DNA from: Phycisphaeraceae bacterium
GTDB taxonomy: Bacteria > Planctomycetota > Phycisphaerae > Phycisphaerales > Phycisphaeraceae
Reading direction: 5' to 3'
Assembly (NCBI GenBank): GCA_029260655.1
Contig: JAJDCU010000041.1
Span: 1-64,000 of the forward strand
DNA length: 64,000 nt
The notes under the pieces were generated by a model. The model worked only from the letters and a program-made list of their open reading frames with translations. It made no database searches and had not been told where the DNA came from. The translations under genes and the position numbers were made by a program. This document shows positions 7,501 through 16,495 of the stretch, piece after piece. Numbering within the stretch: the first letter of the stretch is position 1; each line of letters begins with the position of its first letter.

Positions 7501-8523
7501 ATGACTCAGGGTTCCAACAAGAGCTTTACCTGTCCCCACTGCAAGAAGCGGTTCCAGTGGACGACCAATATCGCCGACCGCAAGGCGCGGTGCCCCAGTT
7601 GCAACAAGCGGATCCGCATCCCGACCGTGCCCGAGCGGGTCGCCGAGGCGGTCGACCCCCTGCCGGAAAAGCCCGCCGCCAAGCCCAAGCCCCAAGACGA
7701 CACCTACGAGCTGGACCTGACCGGGGTCGACGACGAGACGGTCGACGCCCCCCCCACGCCCGCCCAGCAGGCCGCCGCTGAGACCGGCCGATGCCCGGCG
7801 TGCAACCAGTCGATCACCTCCGGCGCGGTCATCTGCATCAAGTGCGGATACAACCTCAAAAAAGGCAAACGCCTGAAAACCCAGGTCCGCGACGAAGCGA
7901 ACCCCGATGCACCCACCGGCGACACGGTCAAACTCCCCCAAAGCGCGCTGGCGTCCATCGGCGAGGCCAGCCCGGTCACACACGCCCTGCAGGACCGAAC
8001 GGACGACCAAGCCAGCAACAGGAGACAGGATCTGTATCTCCCCCTTGGGCTCCTGGGAGGCGGTCTTCTCTGGAGGCTGTTGGCCGACCTGCTGCTGACC
8101 GATCACGGCTGGGCACATATGCTTGAACGCACGAGCATCGAGTTCCTGTTTGTCTTGCCGCTCATGTTTTTAACGTCGATCCTGATCGCGATGCTGTTTT
8201 CAACCGCGTTCGGGACGCTGACCGTCACGCTGATTAAGCTCTCAGCGATTATTGTCGCCCCCGAACTGTTCGGCGACCTGATGGAGATGTGGCTTGGGCC
8301 TTTTGCTTGGGGATTCCCGGGGATCTTCTTTGTCGGGCCGGTCTATTTCGGGATGTATTTCGGGGCCTTCACCGTCCTGTTCGATCTGGACGCCGATGAG
8401 GCCGGGGCCGCGACGTCGATGATGTTCGTCATCAACTTCCTGCTGCGCTGGGTCCTGGGGGTCTTCGGCCTTCCGTATGTCTACTACGGATATCACTGGC
8501 TGCACAACTGGTTGTTCCCCTAA
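7501..8523 (+). CDS. Zinc-ribbon multi-pass membrane protein, unknown function
   Basis: The N-terminus has a ribbon with two CxxC pairs (FTCPHCKKRFQW and ARCPSCNKRIRIP). After a proline- and acid-rich linker comes a second ribbon, RCPACNQSITSGAVICIKCG, ending in the CGYNLKKGKRL motif that recurs in other proteins of this window. The C-terminal 170 residues contain four or five hydrophobic helices. No enzymatic motif is visible. Such zinc-ribbon membrane proteins are common and poorly characterised in planctomycetes. ATG 7501 follows the divergent DegT gene by 163 bases. The stop is followed by a strong hairpin. Confidence 0.75.
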   Translation: MTQGSNKSFTCPHCKKRFQWTTNIADRKARCPSCNKRIRIPTVPERVAEAVDPLPEKPAAKPKPQDDTYELDLTGVDDETVDAPPTPAQQAAAETGRCPACNQSITSGAVICIKCGYNLKKGKRLKTQVRDEANPDAPTGDTVKLPQSALASIGEASPVTHALQDRTDDQASNRRQDLYLPLGLLGGGLLWRLLADLLLTDHGWAHMLERTSIEFLFVLPLMFLTSILIAMLFSTAFGTLTVTLIKLSAIIVAPELFGDLMEMWLGPFAWGFPGIFFVGPVYFGMYFGAFTVLFDLDADEAGAATSMMFVINFLLRWVLGVFGLPYVYYGYHWLHNWLFP

Positions 8524-8562
8524 ACAACTCATGCTGATTACGGATTGAAACTCGGGCAGAAA

Positions 8563-8581
8563 CCCCCGGCAAAGCCGGGGG
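8563..8581 (+). terminator. GC-rich hairpin after the zinc-ribbon gene
   Basis: CCCCCGGC-AAA-GCCGGGGG forms a perfect 8-bp stem 40 bases after the stop at 8523. No T tract follows. It may also serve the converging aldo/keto reductase. Confidence 0.55.
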
Positions 8582-8633
8582 CTGAGGGCGATACAGCCTC
8601 TTACGAATTAAACGGAATCCGTATCAGGTAGCC

Positions 8634-9884
8634 TTATCCGCCCTCGCTGAGCCGCTTGACCTCCGCGCCGCCGAGCAGGTCGACGGCCTCGCGAAGCAGG
8701 GCCGGGACTTTTTCAGCAAAAGGCGAATCACCCGCTGCCTTGACCAGGTCGGCGGGCTCGACATCGTCAAGCACCTCCGGTTTGCTTCCCGGGAACCAGT
8801 GCTCGGCATTGCCCAGGAGGTTGAACCGCATCTTGCCGTAGTCGAGCATGTCCCAACCGACGGTGAGGTTGCGTAGCCAGAGCATGATCTCAAGGTTCAG
8901 CTCGCCGGGGACCTGGCCGCTATCGGGCATGCCGCGTGCCGTGTCTTCGGGGTGCGCTACGCCGGCCGCCCGCTTCATCGCCTTACTCAGCCGGTCCTCG
9001 ACCGGCCCGAGCAGCTCCTCGGCCTGATCCAGAAGCGACAGGGCCTGCATGTGCAGGTCGAAATCGCTTGGGCGCGCAGCGCCGACGCTGAGCGTGTGCA
9101 GCTTGGGATTCATCAGGCAGAACAGGTCGTTGAAAACGATCGGGTGAAGGGGTTTGCAAAGCTCGACCAACTTGGCCGGGGGCTTGTAGAGCATGCCGCC
9201 CTTGTCAGACGGGCTGATGATGAATACGCCCATGTCCCGGCGGATGGCTTCGTCGATCGCGGGTTGGTTCCGCTGGAAGATGTAGTACCAGTGGAGGTTG
9301 ACGTAGTCGAAGCCCTTGCCGGTCTTGGGTTCGCCGTGACGGATGGCTTTGAGGATGACGTCAAGCGGGCCGTGGGTCGAGAACCCGATGAAGCGCAGCT
9401 TGCCCTCGCGGCGCAGCTCCTGTGCGACATCGAAGCAGCCGCCTGGGCGGACCGCCCAATCCAGGGTCTTGGCGTCGTTGATCCCGTGCAGGCCGAACAG
9501 ATCAACGTGGTCCAGTTGCAGACGTTCCAGTGACTCGTGGAAATTCTGACGGAAGACCTCGGGGTCCTCCTCGGGACAGACCTTGGTCTGAACAATGATT
9601 TTATCACGCGGGAGCTTGGGCAGAACCAGTCCCAGCTGCCTTTCGCTTGGCCCGTAACCGCGCGCGGTCTCGATGTGGTTGATCCCCAACTCAACGGCGC
9701 GGTGGATCGTTGCTTCCAGGTTGTCCTGAAACCCGTCGGCGATCTCACCAAGCGGCTTGTCCTTCCAGCCGTCCTGGTAGCGCATCCCACCGCAACTGAA
9801 TACCGGCATGTCAAGCCCGGTTCGGCCAAAACGGCGGCGCTGCATCGGGACGGTCGTCGGGTCGATCGTGGTCTGGGGTGTCAT
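8634..9884 (-). CDS. Aldo/keto reductase family protein
   Basis: An NAD(P)H-dependent oxidoreductase fold (TIM barrel). Diagnostic segments are FGRTGLDMPVFSCGGMRYQ, INHIETARGYGPSERQLG (active-site Tyr in GYG), IIVQTKV (Lys) and LFGLHGI (His). The usual tetrad aspartate in the FDTA motif is replaced by Glu (HIETA). The protein is 416 residues, about 100 longer than classical members. The extra C-terminal part is helical, as in the larger redox-associated members of the superfamily, but the CxxC/CxxxC iron-sulfur cysteines of those proteins are not seen. It is last in a tight minus-strand cluster, 21 bases behind the AsmA-like gene. Confidence 0.88.
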   Translation of the reverse strand: MTPQTTIDPTTVPMQRRRFGRTGLDMPVFSCGGMRYQDGWKDKPLGEIADGFQDNLEATIHRAVELGINHIETARGYGPSERQLGLVLPKLPRDKIIVQTKVCPEEDPEVFRQNFHESLERLQLDHVDLFGLHGINDAKTLDWAVRPGGCFDVAQELRREGKLRFIGFSTHGPLDVILKAIRHGEPKTGKGFDYVNLHWYYIFQRNQPAIDEAIRRDMGVFIISPSDKGGMLYKPPAKLVELCKPLHPIVFNDLFCLMNPKLHTLSVGAARPSDFDLHMQALSLLDQAEELLGPVEDRLSKAMKRAAGVAHPEDTARGMPDSGQVPGELNLEIMLWLRNLTVGWDMLDYGKMRFNLLGNAEHWFPGSKPEVLDDVEPADLVKAAGDSPFAEKVPALLREAVDLLGGAEVKRLSEGG

Positions 9885-9905
9885 GGTGAGTCGCCTCCGG
9901 GCGTG

Positions 9906-12900
9906 TTACGGCTGTTGCTGTTGGGCCTCGCGTTCGGCTTGTTCACGTTCGAGCCGCTCGCGGCGCTTGCGTCGGCGCTCTCGCCGGGCCTGGCGCTCTT
10001 CGTCGGTCAGCGGTCGGTCCGCCGCCTGCTTGTTCTCAGGGTCCTGGGCCTGATCCTCGTCGGCACCGGGCTCGGGCTTGTCCCCTCTTAGCAGTTCATC
10101 GAGCAGCCCGCCGACGATCTCGCCCGCCTCGCCGCCGATCTTCTCGCTGACCGCGTCCCCGGTCGTGCCGCCGAGTTCCTGGCCGGTCTTTCGGCCAAGT
10201 TCGCTCTTTAGTAGCTCAAACCCAAGCCCCACGAGGTCAATCTTGGGCTTGTCGATCGTCCCGGTCAAGGGGACACTGATCGACGCGCTGGGAATGACCA
10301 TCAGCAGGTCCAGCCTGTTGGTTTCCAGATCGACCTCGCCGGAGAAGTCCAGCACGAGGTTGTCGACGGTCATTGATAGGCCGGTGTACGACAGCTTGCC
10401 GCCGGCGATGTTGATCGTCACGGGCGTGAACGTGGCCTTGAACAACCGGCCATCACCCACACCCAGCGCGGTGAGCAGGGCCTTGAGTTGGCCCTCGCCG
10501 CGCAGGTCCAGCTCGCCCAGTTCCAGGTTGATGTCGGCGTTAAGCTGGTTGACCTCAAAGTCCCGCTGGGGCGCGGAGAAACCTTCCTTCATCACGGTCA
10601 CGCCGATCGGGAGCCGGGCAGAGACGGCGTTACCCAGAAAAGGCATGACTTTCTTCAGCGCCGTCTGCGACAGCCGCGGGGTGACCTGGAAGCTAAGCGG
10701 TGCGTCGGCCTTGAGTGTCCACCGGCCTTTCTCCAGAAGCAGCTTGGCGTCGACGTCGGCGGTGCGGCTCTTGAGAACCAGATCGATCCCGCCGCTGCCG
10801 TCATCCAGCGCCGGCTGGTACGACCCGGTCGCGTCGAGCTTCGCCCTGGGCCCGACCGCGCCGACCAGCTCACCTTGTACATCAAACAGCGCATCGATCA
10901 GGTCGATCGGGGCCCGGCGGATGTGGGTGTCGGTCTTGTATGACGCGGTGGACGGATCGACCTCACCCTGCGCATTGACCAGGCCGGTGACGGTGGTGGT
11001 CGAGTTGACTTTACCGGGCTTGGGCTCGCCGCCGTCCGGGGTCGGGTAATCGATATCTGCCTTGAGAACCAGCGTGGTTTCATCGGTCAGCCCGGCGGTC
11101 GAGACGTCCAGCAGCATGCCCTCGAGTGTCGCGGCACGCTTGCCGTTTTGGTTCAGCAGCACCTTATCGCTGGTGAGCTTGCCAACCAGCCTCACGCTGG
11201 CGGGGTCCAGCGCGTAGCCTTGATCATCCAGCGTTGTGTCCTCAGGCTTGTTTAGCCGCGCCCTAGCCTGGGTCAGGTCGAGCCTGAACGTCGCGGGCCC
11301 GCCGAGCGTAACCGCCGCCGGGTTTGGCTGTTTGCCGTCGTCATCGGGCTTGGCGAACGCCTGCAGGTACGCGCTGACCAGCCCGGGCGTCGCGGTGAAC
11401 TTGATGAATGATCCGTCGTATAAGTCGGCGTTGAGCGCCTGCTGATCCTGATCGAACTTGCCGATCAGAGTCGATTGCATCCCGGCCTCGCCGCCGGTGG
11501 TCAGCAGGTCGATCTCAAACTTGCCGGTCCGTCCCTTTCCGTCCGCGCGGGGCGAGACATCCGCAACGATATTTCCTTCCACAACCGGCCCGAGCGTGCG
11601 TGTCGCCAGGCCGTGGGTCAACCCGGGTAATAACTCGTCCAACACCGCGGCGACAGGCGCATTGGTCAGTTCCCCGTTGATCTTGGCGGACAGACCCTGG
11701 GTGTCGACCTTCTGATCGGGACCGATCAGGTCGGCGAGCTCGATGCTCAGCTTCACATCGCCGGGCCTGCGGTTGATCGAGCTGGTGGTATTGAAGCTGG
11801 CGGTAAGTAACTCGCCAAGCCGCGTAGTGCTGACACCGCCGGTGGTCGACGCGAGCGTGACCTCCCCGACGTCCTGGATCCGCATCTGTGCGTCGCCAAC
11901 CGTAAGCTCAAGGTCCAGACCCGCGTTAGCCAGATCTAACTGATCTTCGGTGAATGGCAGTTTGAGCCCGTGCAACTTGGCCGCAATCTTGACCGGCTGC
12001 TCAAGCACGCTGGCGGGTTTGTCATCCGAAGCGGTCAGCAACGACCATGCATGAGGGGTCAGCGTCAGGTCGATCGTAGGTGTGCCGATATTCGTGATCC
12101 CGGAGGGATCGAACGCGAGCTTGCCATTGATATTGAGGTTTTCGCCGACCGCTTCGATCGCCGCGGACCCGCCCGCGGATGTGATGTCCGCCTCAACCGA
12201 ACCGTTGACGATCGGCCCGACCAACGCCAGCAGCTTGCCATCTTGCCCAGTCAACTCATCAAGCAGATCGATCGGCAGGTCCTTAACCCCCGCGTTGATC
12301 TGCGCGGTGGCGCGGTCCAGTTGGTACACCCCCGCCGAATCAAAAAGCTGATCGACCCGTGCGTCGGCCTTGATCTCGCCCTTACGCTGGGCCTGGCTCA
12401 GTTCGGCAGCGAGTGTCAGTTCCAGGTGCTTGGGGTCCGCCGCCGACAGGCTGGCCTTTGGTATCGAAAGCCGGATCGGCTCGGCGTCGTGCGCCCGGTA
12501 AGCCACATCGATGTCGCGCAGCTCCAGACCGAACGACAGCCCGCTTGGCCAGGTGAAGGTCGGAGCTGCGGGTCCACCACGGCCTGGAGCGCTACGACCG
12601 CGACCACCGGTTCCGGGCGTACCGGGGGAAGGTGGAGTTGCGGGTGTTCTAGAAGTTCCGGGGGCGCCTCGCATGGATAGCGCACGCTGCAGGTTCGTCG
12701 TCCCGTCGTCGTACCCGATGATGTCAGCGGTGACCGACTCGACCTCCAGGCTGCCCAGCGACAAGCCGCCGGTCAGTATCGACCACAGCGAAGCGTCCGC
12801 GAAACCGACCCGTCCCACGCGCAGGACCTCGGCCCTGTCAACACCGTGGACCGTCAGACCGGTCACCTGCTGCCCGCTGAACCATCCAAGTGCCCAATCG

Positions 12901-13133
12901 TCAGCGCCGACCGAACCGGCGATCCCATCGTTGACCTTGGCCAACACAAACCGCCTGCCCGCGTCCGTGCTCAAAGCCGTCGGCGCAAGCAGCACCAGCA
13001 CGATCAGCACGGCCAGTAACAGACACGTCAGGACAAACAGTCGGCGAAGCCATCTCCGGGGGCGGGGGCGCCGGGGGCGCTTGACGCCTTGGGGCGATGC
13101 GGCCGCCTGTCTGGATTCGCTGGTGTTACTCAT
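9906..13133 (-). CDS. AsmA/TamB-like envelope protein
   Basis: A 1075-residue protein with a basic N-terminus, one membrane helix (about residues 31-52, LFVLTCLLLAVLIVLVLLA), and a very long region of repetitive beta-strand sequence. AsmA-type proteins form groove-like bridges implicated in lipid movement or outer-membrane assembly. Supporting features are the N-terminal VLAKVNDGIAGSVG...GWFSGQQVTGLTV block, the C-terminal LDFSGEVDLETNRLDL...GTIDKPKIDL block typical of the family, and a glycine-rich stretch followed by a charged Arg/Gln tail. Sequence 170-190 is a Pro/Gly-rich linker. It lies 10 bases downstream of a zinc-ribbon membrane gene in the same operon. Confidence 0.8.
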   Translation of the reverse strand: MSNTSESRQAAASPQGVKRPRRPRPRRWLRRLFVLTCLLLAVLIVLVLLAPTALSTDAGRRFVLAKVNDGIAGSVGADDWALGWFSGQQVTGLTVHGVDRAEVLRVGRVGFADASLWSILTGGLSLGSLEVESVTADIIGYDDGTTNLQRALSMRGAPGTSRTPATPPSPGTPGTGGRGRSAPGRGGPAAPTFTWPSGLSFGLELRDIDVAYRAHDAEPIRLSIPKASLSAADPKHLELTLAAELSQAQRKGEIKADARVDQLFDSAGVYQLDRATAQINAGVKDLPIDLLDELTGQDGKLLALVGPIVNGSVEADITSAGGSAAIEAVGENLNINGKLAFDPSGITNIGTPTIDLTLTPHAWSLLTASDDKPASVLEQPVKIAAKLHGLKLPFTEDQLDLANAGLDLELTVGDAQMRIQDVGEVTLASTTGGVSTTRLGELLTASFNTTSSINRRPGDVKLSIELADLIGPDQKVDTQGLSAKINGELTNAPVAAVLDELLPGLTHGLATRTLGPVVEGNIVADVSPRADGKGRTGKFEIDLLTTGGEAGMQSTLIGKFDQDQQALNADLYDGSFIKFTATPGLVSAYLQAFAKPDDDGKQPNPAAVTLGGPATFRLDLTQARARLNKPEDTTLDDQGYALDPASVRLVGKLTSDKVLLNQNGKRAATLEGMLLDVSTAGLTDETTLVLKADIDYPTPDGGEPKPGKVNSTTTVTGLVNAQGEVDPSTASYKTDTHIRRAPIDLIDALFDVQGELVGAVGPRAKLDATGSYQPALDDGSGGIDLVLKSRTADVDAKLLLEKGRWTLKADAPLSFQVTPRLSQTALKKVMPFLGNAVSARLPIGVTVMKEGFSAPQRDFEVNQLNADINLELGELDLRGEGQLKALLTALGVGDGRLFKATFTPVTINIAGGKLSYTGLSMTVDNLVLDFSGEVDLETNRLDLLMVIPSASISVPLTGTIDKPKIDLVGLGFELLKSELGRKTGQELGGTTGDAVSEKIGGEAGEIVGGLLDELLRGDKPEPGADEDQAQDPENKQAADRPLTDEERQARRERRRKRRERLEREQAEREAQQQQP

Positions 13134-13143
13134 AACCCGTCTC

Positions 13144-13968
13144 TTAAGTATCTAACGCCGTCTCTGGCCGGATGATTTCATCATCGCCAAGTTGCTGGCC
13201 GCACTCCGGGCAGACCGGCTCTGTCAGCTTATGTAATAAATAGTCGCACTGAGGGCAGCGGGGTTCCTCAATATTGATCTCAAACTTCAATTTACAGCCA
13301 ACACACCGCGAATGGCCGCTCGCCACCGTCTGCTCAAGTGTACACCTTGGGCAGGTAATCTTGATTTCCATGGCGGTGGATTCGACGCCCGCTTCTTTGT
13401 CGATCCCCGTAACCTTGGCGAGGATCGGAACGGTGATCGTGCCTAGTGCCGAGAGGATGCCGAAGACGCCGATGATCCGGATCCAGATATCTTCGTCGAG
13501 CACGCTTTCAAACAACACCACCCACGTCACCGACAGTGCCAACGTGAACACCGCCCCAATCGCCGCGCGTCTGACCCATCTGAAGAATCCCTTGAGCGTC
13601 GCCAGCGAAAGCAGACCCGCGTGCGGCAGCGCGATCGACCAGATCGCCAGCCACCACATCACCTTCCACGCAAATTTCCACCAGGGCCAGTTCCAGTGGG
13701 GCTCGAACCAGATCATCAGCAGATAAACCAGCAACCCCAGCCCGCTGAGGATGAACGTGACGACCATCGCGGCACGCCACCGACCTCGCTCGAACACAAC
13801 GGCAGCACCAAGCGCCGTCAGGCTGAATAGCGCCGCGGTCATGGTGGTAAAGAGGATCTTCCACTCCAGGTCCCCAAAGTTCCCGAAAAGAAAAGTCCAT
13901 ATCCCGATCAGCGCCGCCAGCGACAGCGACCCGATCACGCCCAGGAGGAAGGTGCGCTTAAGTTGCAT
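13144..13968 (-). CDS. Membrane protein with C-terminal zinc ribbons (paralogue of the next gene)
   Basis: About five hydrophobic helices occupy residues 8-195, followed by two zinc ribbons: CPRCTLEQ...CVGCKLKFEI and CPQCDYLLHKLTEPVCPECG. The closest relative in the window is the adjacent gene at 14012-14872, which has the same layout and near-identical ribbon spacing, so the two are a tandem duplication. No catalytic residues are evident. The CDYLL ribbon is related to the CGYNL ribbon of three other proteins here. The gap to the downstream AsmA-like gene is 10 bases. Confidence 0.75.
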   Translation of the reverse strand: MQLKRTFLLGVIGSLSLAALIGIWTFLFGNFGDLEWKILFTTMTAALFSLTALGAAVVFERGRWRAAMVVTFILSGLGLLVYLLMIWFEPHWNWPWWKFAWKVMWWLAIWSIALPHAGLLSLATLKGFFRWVRRAAIGAVFTLALSVTWVVLFESVLDEDIWIRIIGVFGILSALGTITVPILAKVTGIDKEAGVESTAMEIKITCPRCTLEQTVASGHSRCVGCKLKFEINIEEPRCPQCDYLLHKLTEPVCPECGQQLGDDEIIRPETALDT

Positions 13969-14011
13969 GGGGGGATTCTACCAGCGACGGGTAACCAGCG
14001 TCCGGCCGATG

Positions 14012-14872
14012 TCAACCGCTGCCGGCGACCGAGTCAGTCACGACCTCGTCGTCACTCAAGGCGGCGCCGCACTCGGGGCAAGCCGGCTTGGTCAGGTTAT
14101 GCAGCAGGTAATCACATTCGGGGCAGTGCGGCTCCTCGATCTGGAGGATGAACTTCAGCCGACACTTCGAGCACCGCGAGTGCCCTGTGTGAATCGCCTG
14201 TTCATGCCGGCAGCGCGGGCAGATAATGCCGATGTTCAAGGACGTGCTGACGATCTCGGCTTCGCGGTCTATCCCCTGGATCTTGTAGAGAATTGGCAGG
14301 CTGAGGATCAGCGGGATAACCAGAATGACTAACACAGCCGAAGCCTGCAGGTATCGGTCGCCCAGTGCATTGCCGCCCCACCCCATAAGCTCGATGATCG
14401 GCCAAGCGCACATGCCGGCAGCAGACAGCCCGATCAACCCCATCGCCGCGATCTTGGGTAGCCGCGCCCAGCCCCTGAGCCTGACACACGAAATGGCTGC
14501 CAGGATAGGCAGGGCGACCGCCCAAACGGTCGCCGTCGAGATGACGGGCACCAGCGCCCAATTAAGCAAGTCGGCCCAGCCCCAGCTATAGCGGTTCCAC
14601 AGCGAAGCGGCAGACACCGTCCCAGCCAACGCGACGAAGCCCACGACACAAAGCACCACGGCGGCCATCATCGCGCGACGCCAGATGCCCCTTTCTCGAA
14701 GATGTGCGCTGGCAAGCGCCGGCAGGCTGTAGAAAGCAGCCGCGATCAGCAACCCCATCCAATCGCCGTTATAGCGGCCGTAGCTGTTGGTCAGCACCAC
14801 AAAAACACCGAGCCCACAGGCTACGATGAGCAAGATGAGTGACACCACCAGGATCGCGCGCTTCAGATGCAT
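14012..14872 (-). CDS. Membrane protein with C-terminal zinc ribbons (tandem paralogue)
   Basis: 286 residues with the same plan as the downstream neighbour: hydrophobic helices up to residue 205 or so, then CPRCRHEQAIHTGHSRCSKC and CPECDYLLHNLTKPACPECG. The ribbon halves of the two paralogues are clearly alignable (HSRCxxCxLKF, then IEEPxCPxCDYLLHxLT), whereas the membrane halves have diverged. It is probably the first gene of the four-gene minus-strand unit that continues through the second paralogue, the AsmA-like gene and the aldo/keto reductase (gaps 43, 10 and 21 bases). Function unknown. Confidence 0.75.
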   Translation of the reverse strand: MHLKRAILVVSLILLIVACGLGVFVVLTNSYGRYNGDWMGLLIAAAFYSLPALASAHLRERGIWRRAMMAAVVLCVVGFVALAGTVSAASLWNRYSWGWADLLNWALVPVISTATVWAVALPILAAISCVRLRGWARLPKIAAMGLIGLSAAGMCAWPIIELMGWGGNALGDRYLQASAVLVILVIPLILSLPILYKIQGIDREAEIVSTSLNIGIICPRCRHEQAIHTGHSRCSKCRLKFILQIEEPHCPECDYLLHNLTKPACPECGAALSDDEVVTDSVAGSG

Positions 14873-14929
14873 GGCAATATATTACCACGCTGATTAAAAA
14901 CGGTGTCCCTGAGCACACCCGCCGGCGGC

Positions 14930-16372
14930 CTACAATTTCTCCGCGGCGATGCTGGCCAGTTCGCTGCGTTCGCTCTTGGCGAGGGTGACGTGGCCGACCA
15001 TCGGCTGGCCCTTGAGGCGTTCGACCATGTAGGACAGGCCGTTGGATGATGCGTCGAGGTAGGGGTTGTCGATCTGGGCGATGTCGCCGGTCAGGACGAT
15101 CTTCGTGCCCTCGCCGACACGGGAGACTATTGTTTTTACCTCGTGGGGCGTGAGGTTCTGGGCTTCGTCGACAACCATGAACTGGTGTGGGATCGATCGG
15201 CCTCGGATGTAGGTCAGCGGTTCGAGCACGAGCTGGCCGGACTCCATCATGGATTTGATGCGTTGCTCGGCGGGCTTGGACTCGGCGTGCTGGGTGCCTG
15301 CGCCGCGGGTCGACATCAGGTAGCTTAAGTTGTCGAAGATCGGCTGCATCCACGCGGAGAGCTTCTCGTCCTTGTCGCCGGGGAGGTAGCCGATGTCCTT
15401 GCCCATGGGCATGATCGGCCGGGCGACGAGCATCTTGTCGTAGCGTTGCTCGCTGAAGGTCTTGGCCATGCCCGCGGCGATGGCAAGCAGTGTCTTGCCG
15501 GTGCCCGCCGAGCCCAGCAAGGTGACGAGCTTGACCTCATCATCCAGCAGCAGGTCCAGGGCCATCGTCTGCTGGACGTTGCGCGCCATGATCCCAAAGA
15601 CCGGCTTGCGTGGGCCGTGGATCGGGATGGCGTGGTCGGTGTCGGTGAGGCGTCGCGCGATCCCGGTGTGGGACTCGTCGACCGCGTCCTTGAGGACCAG
15701 GAACTGGTTGGCATGAAGCTCGATGGGCGTCTCAGTGCCGTCCTCGGAGCGATCGACCAGGTGCGGGGCCAGCTCATGGACCTCCAGCTGCTTCTCTTCG
15801 TAGAGCGTGTCGATGATCGCGGACGGGACAGCCAGGGAGAGGTACCCGGCGTAGAGCCGGTCGCTGTCGACCTTCTGGGCCTCAAAATCTTCGGTCTGGA
15901 TGCCCAGCGCATCGGACTTGAGCCGGACGTTGATGTCCTTGGTGATCAAAACGGTGCGCAGGCCCTGCTCCTTGAGCGCCCAGGCCACGCCGATGATCCG
16001 GTTGTCGGGCGCGTCTTCCTTGAGCCACTTGGGCCGGTCCTCGACGGTGAACTCGACGCGGATCCGCCCGCCGTGGCCGTTCCACTTCACGCCCTGCGCC
16101 AGGTGGCCCTTGGCGCGGAGCCTGTCGAGTTGGCGGATCACCTCACGTGCCGATCGGCCGATGTCGTCGTTCTGGTTCTTAAACTTGTCCAGCTCTTCGA
16201 GGACCGTAAAAGGGATCACGACCTCGTTGTCGTCAAACATGTACAGCGCCGCGGAGTTGTGCAGCAGGACGTTGGTGTCCAAAACAAAGTGCTTAACCGC
16301 CTTGTCGCGGTCCTGATCGGTCGTAGTCAACTGGGATTCTCCAACGTCCGGCGGGCGTGTGGTGGTGCTCAT
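14930..16372 (-). CDS. PhoH2-type PIN domain / PhoH ATPase fusion
   Basis: Fuses an N-terminal PIN ribonuclease domain (FVLDTNVLLHN, with the first catalytic Asp, then FTVLEELDKFK) to a C-terminal PhoH-like RecA-fold ATPase with Walker A LLGSAGTGKTLLAIA, Walker B FMVVDEAQNLTPHEVKT and sensor LTGDIAQIDNPYLD. PhoH2 proteins act as sequence-specific RNA helicase-nucleases. Length (480 residues) and domain order are standard. The gene stands 57 bases downstream of the start of no other gene on its strand: its downstream neighbour starts at 14872, so read-through into the zinc-ribbon operon is possible. Confidence 0.92.
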   Translation of the reverse strand: MSTTTRPPDVGESQLTTTDQDRDKAVKHFVLDTNVLLHNSAALYMFDDNEVVIPFTVLEELDKFKNQNDDIGRSAREVIRQLDRLRAKGHLAQGVKWNGHGGRIRVEFTVEDRPKWLKEDAPDNRIIGVAWALKEQGLRTVLITKDINVRLKSDALGIQTEDFEAQKVDSDRLYAGYLSLAVPSAIIDTLYEEKQLEVHELAPHLVDRSEDGTETPIELHANQFLVLKDAVDESHTGIARRLTDTDHAIPIHGPRKPVFGIMARNVQQTMALDLLLDDEVKLVTLLGSAGTGKTLLAIAAGMAKTFSEQRYDKMLVARPIMPMGKDIGYLPGDKDEKLSAWMQPIFDNLSYLMSTRGAGTQHAESKPAEQRIKSMMESGQLVLEPLTYIRGRSIPHQFMVVDEAQNLTPHEVKTIVSRVGEGTKIVLTGDIAQIDNPYLDASSNGLSYMVERLKGQPMVGHVTLAKSERSELASIAAEKL

Positions 16373-16495
16373 GGGTGTGGGCCCGTCCCCTCTAAAGTAA
16401 GTATCGGATCATTCTAGGCAAGTCTTACGGGCCGGGCCTTCCCCGCCCAAGCCTCTGCCGTACTGTCCTTTATACGCCCGCAGTGACCGGGGTGT

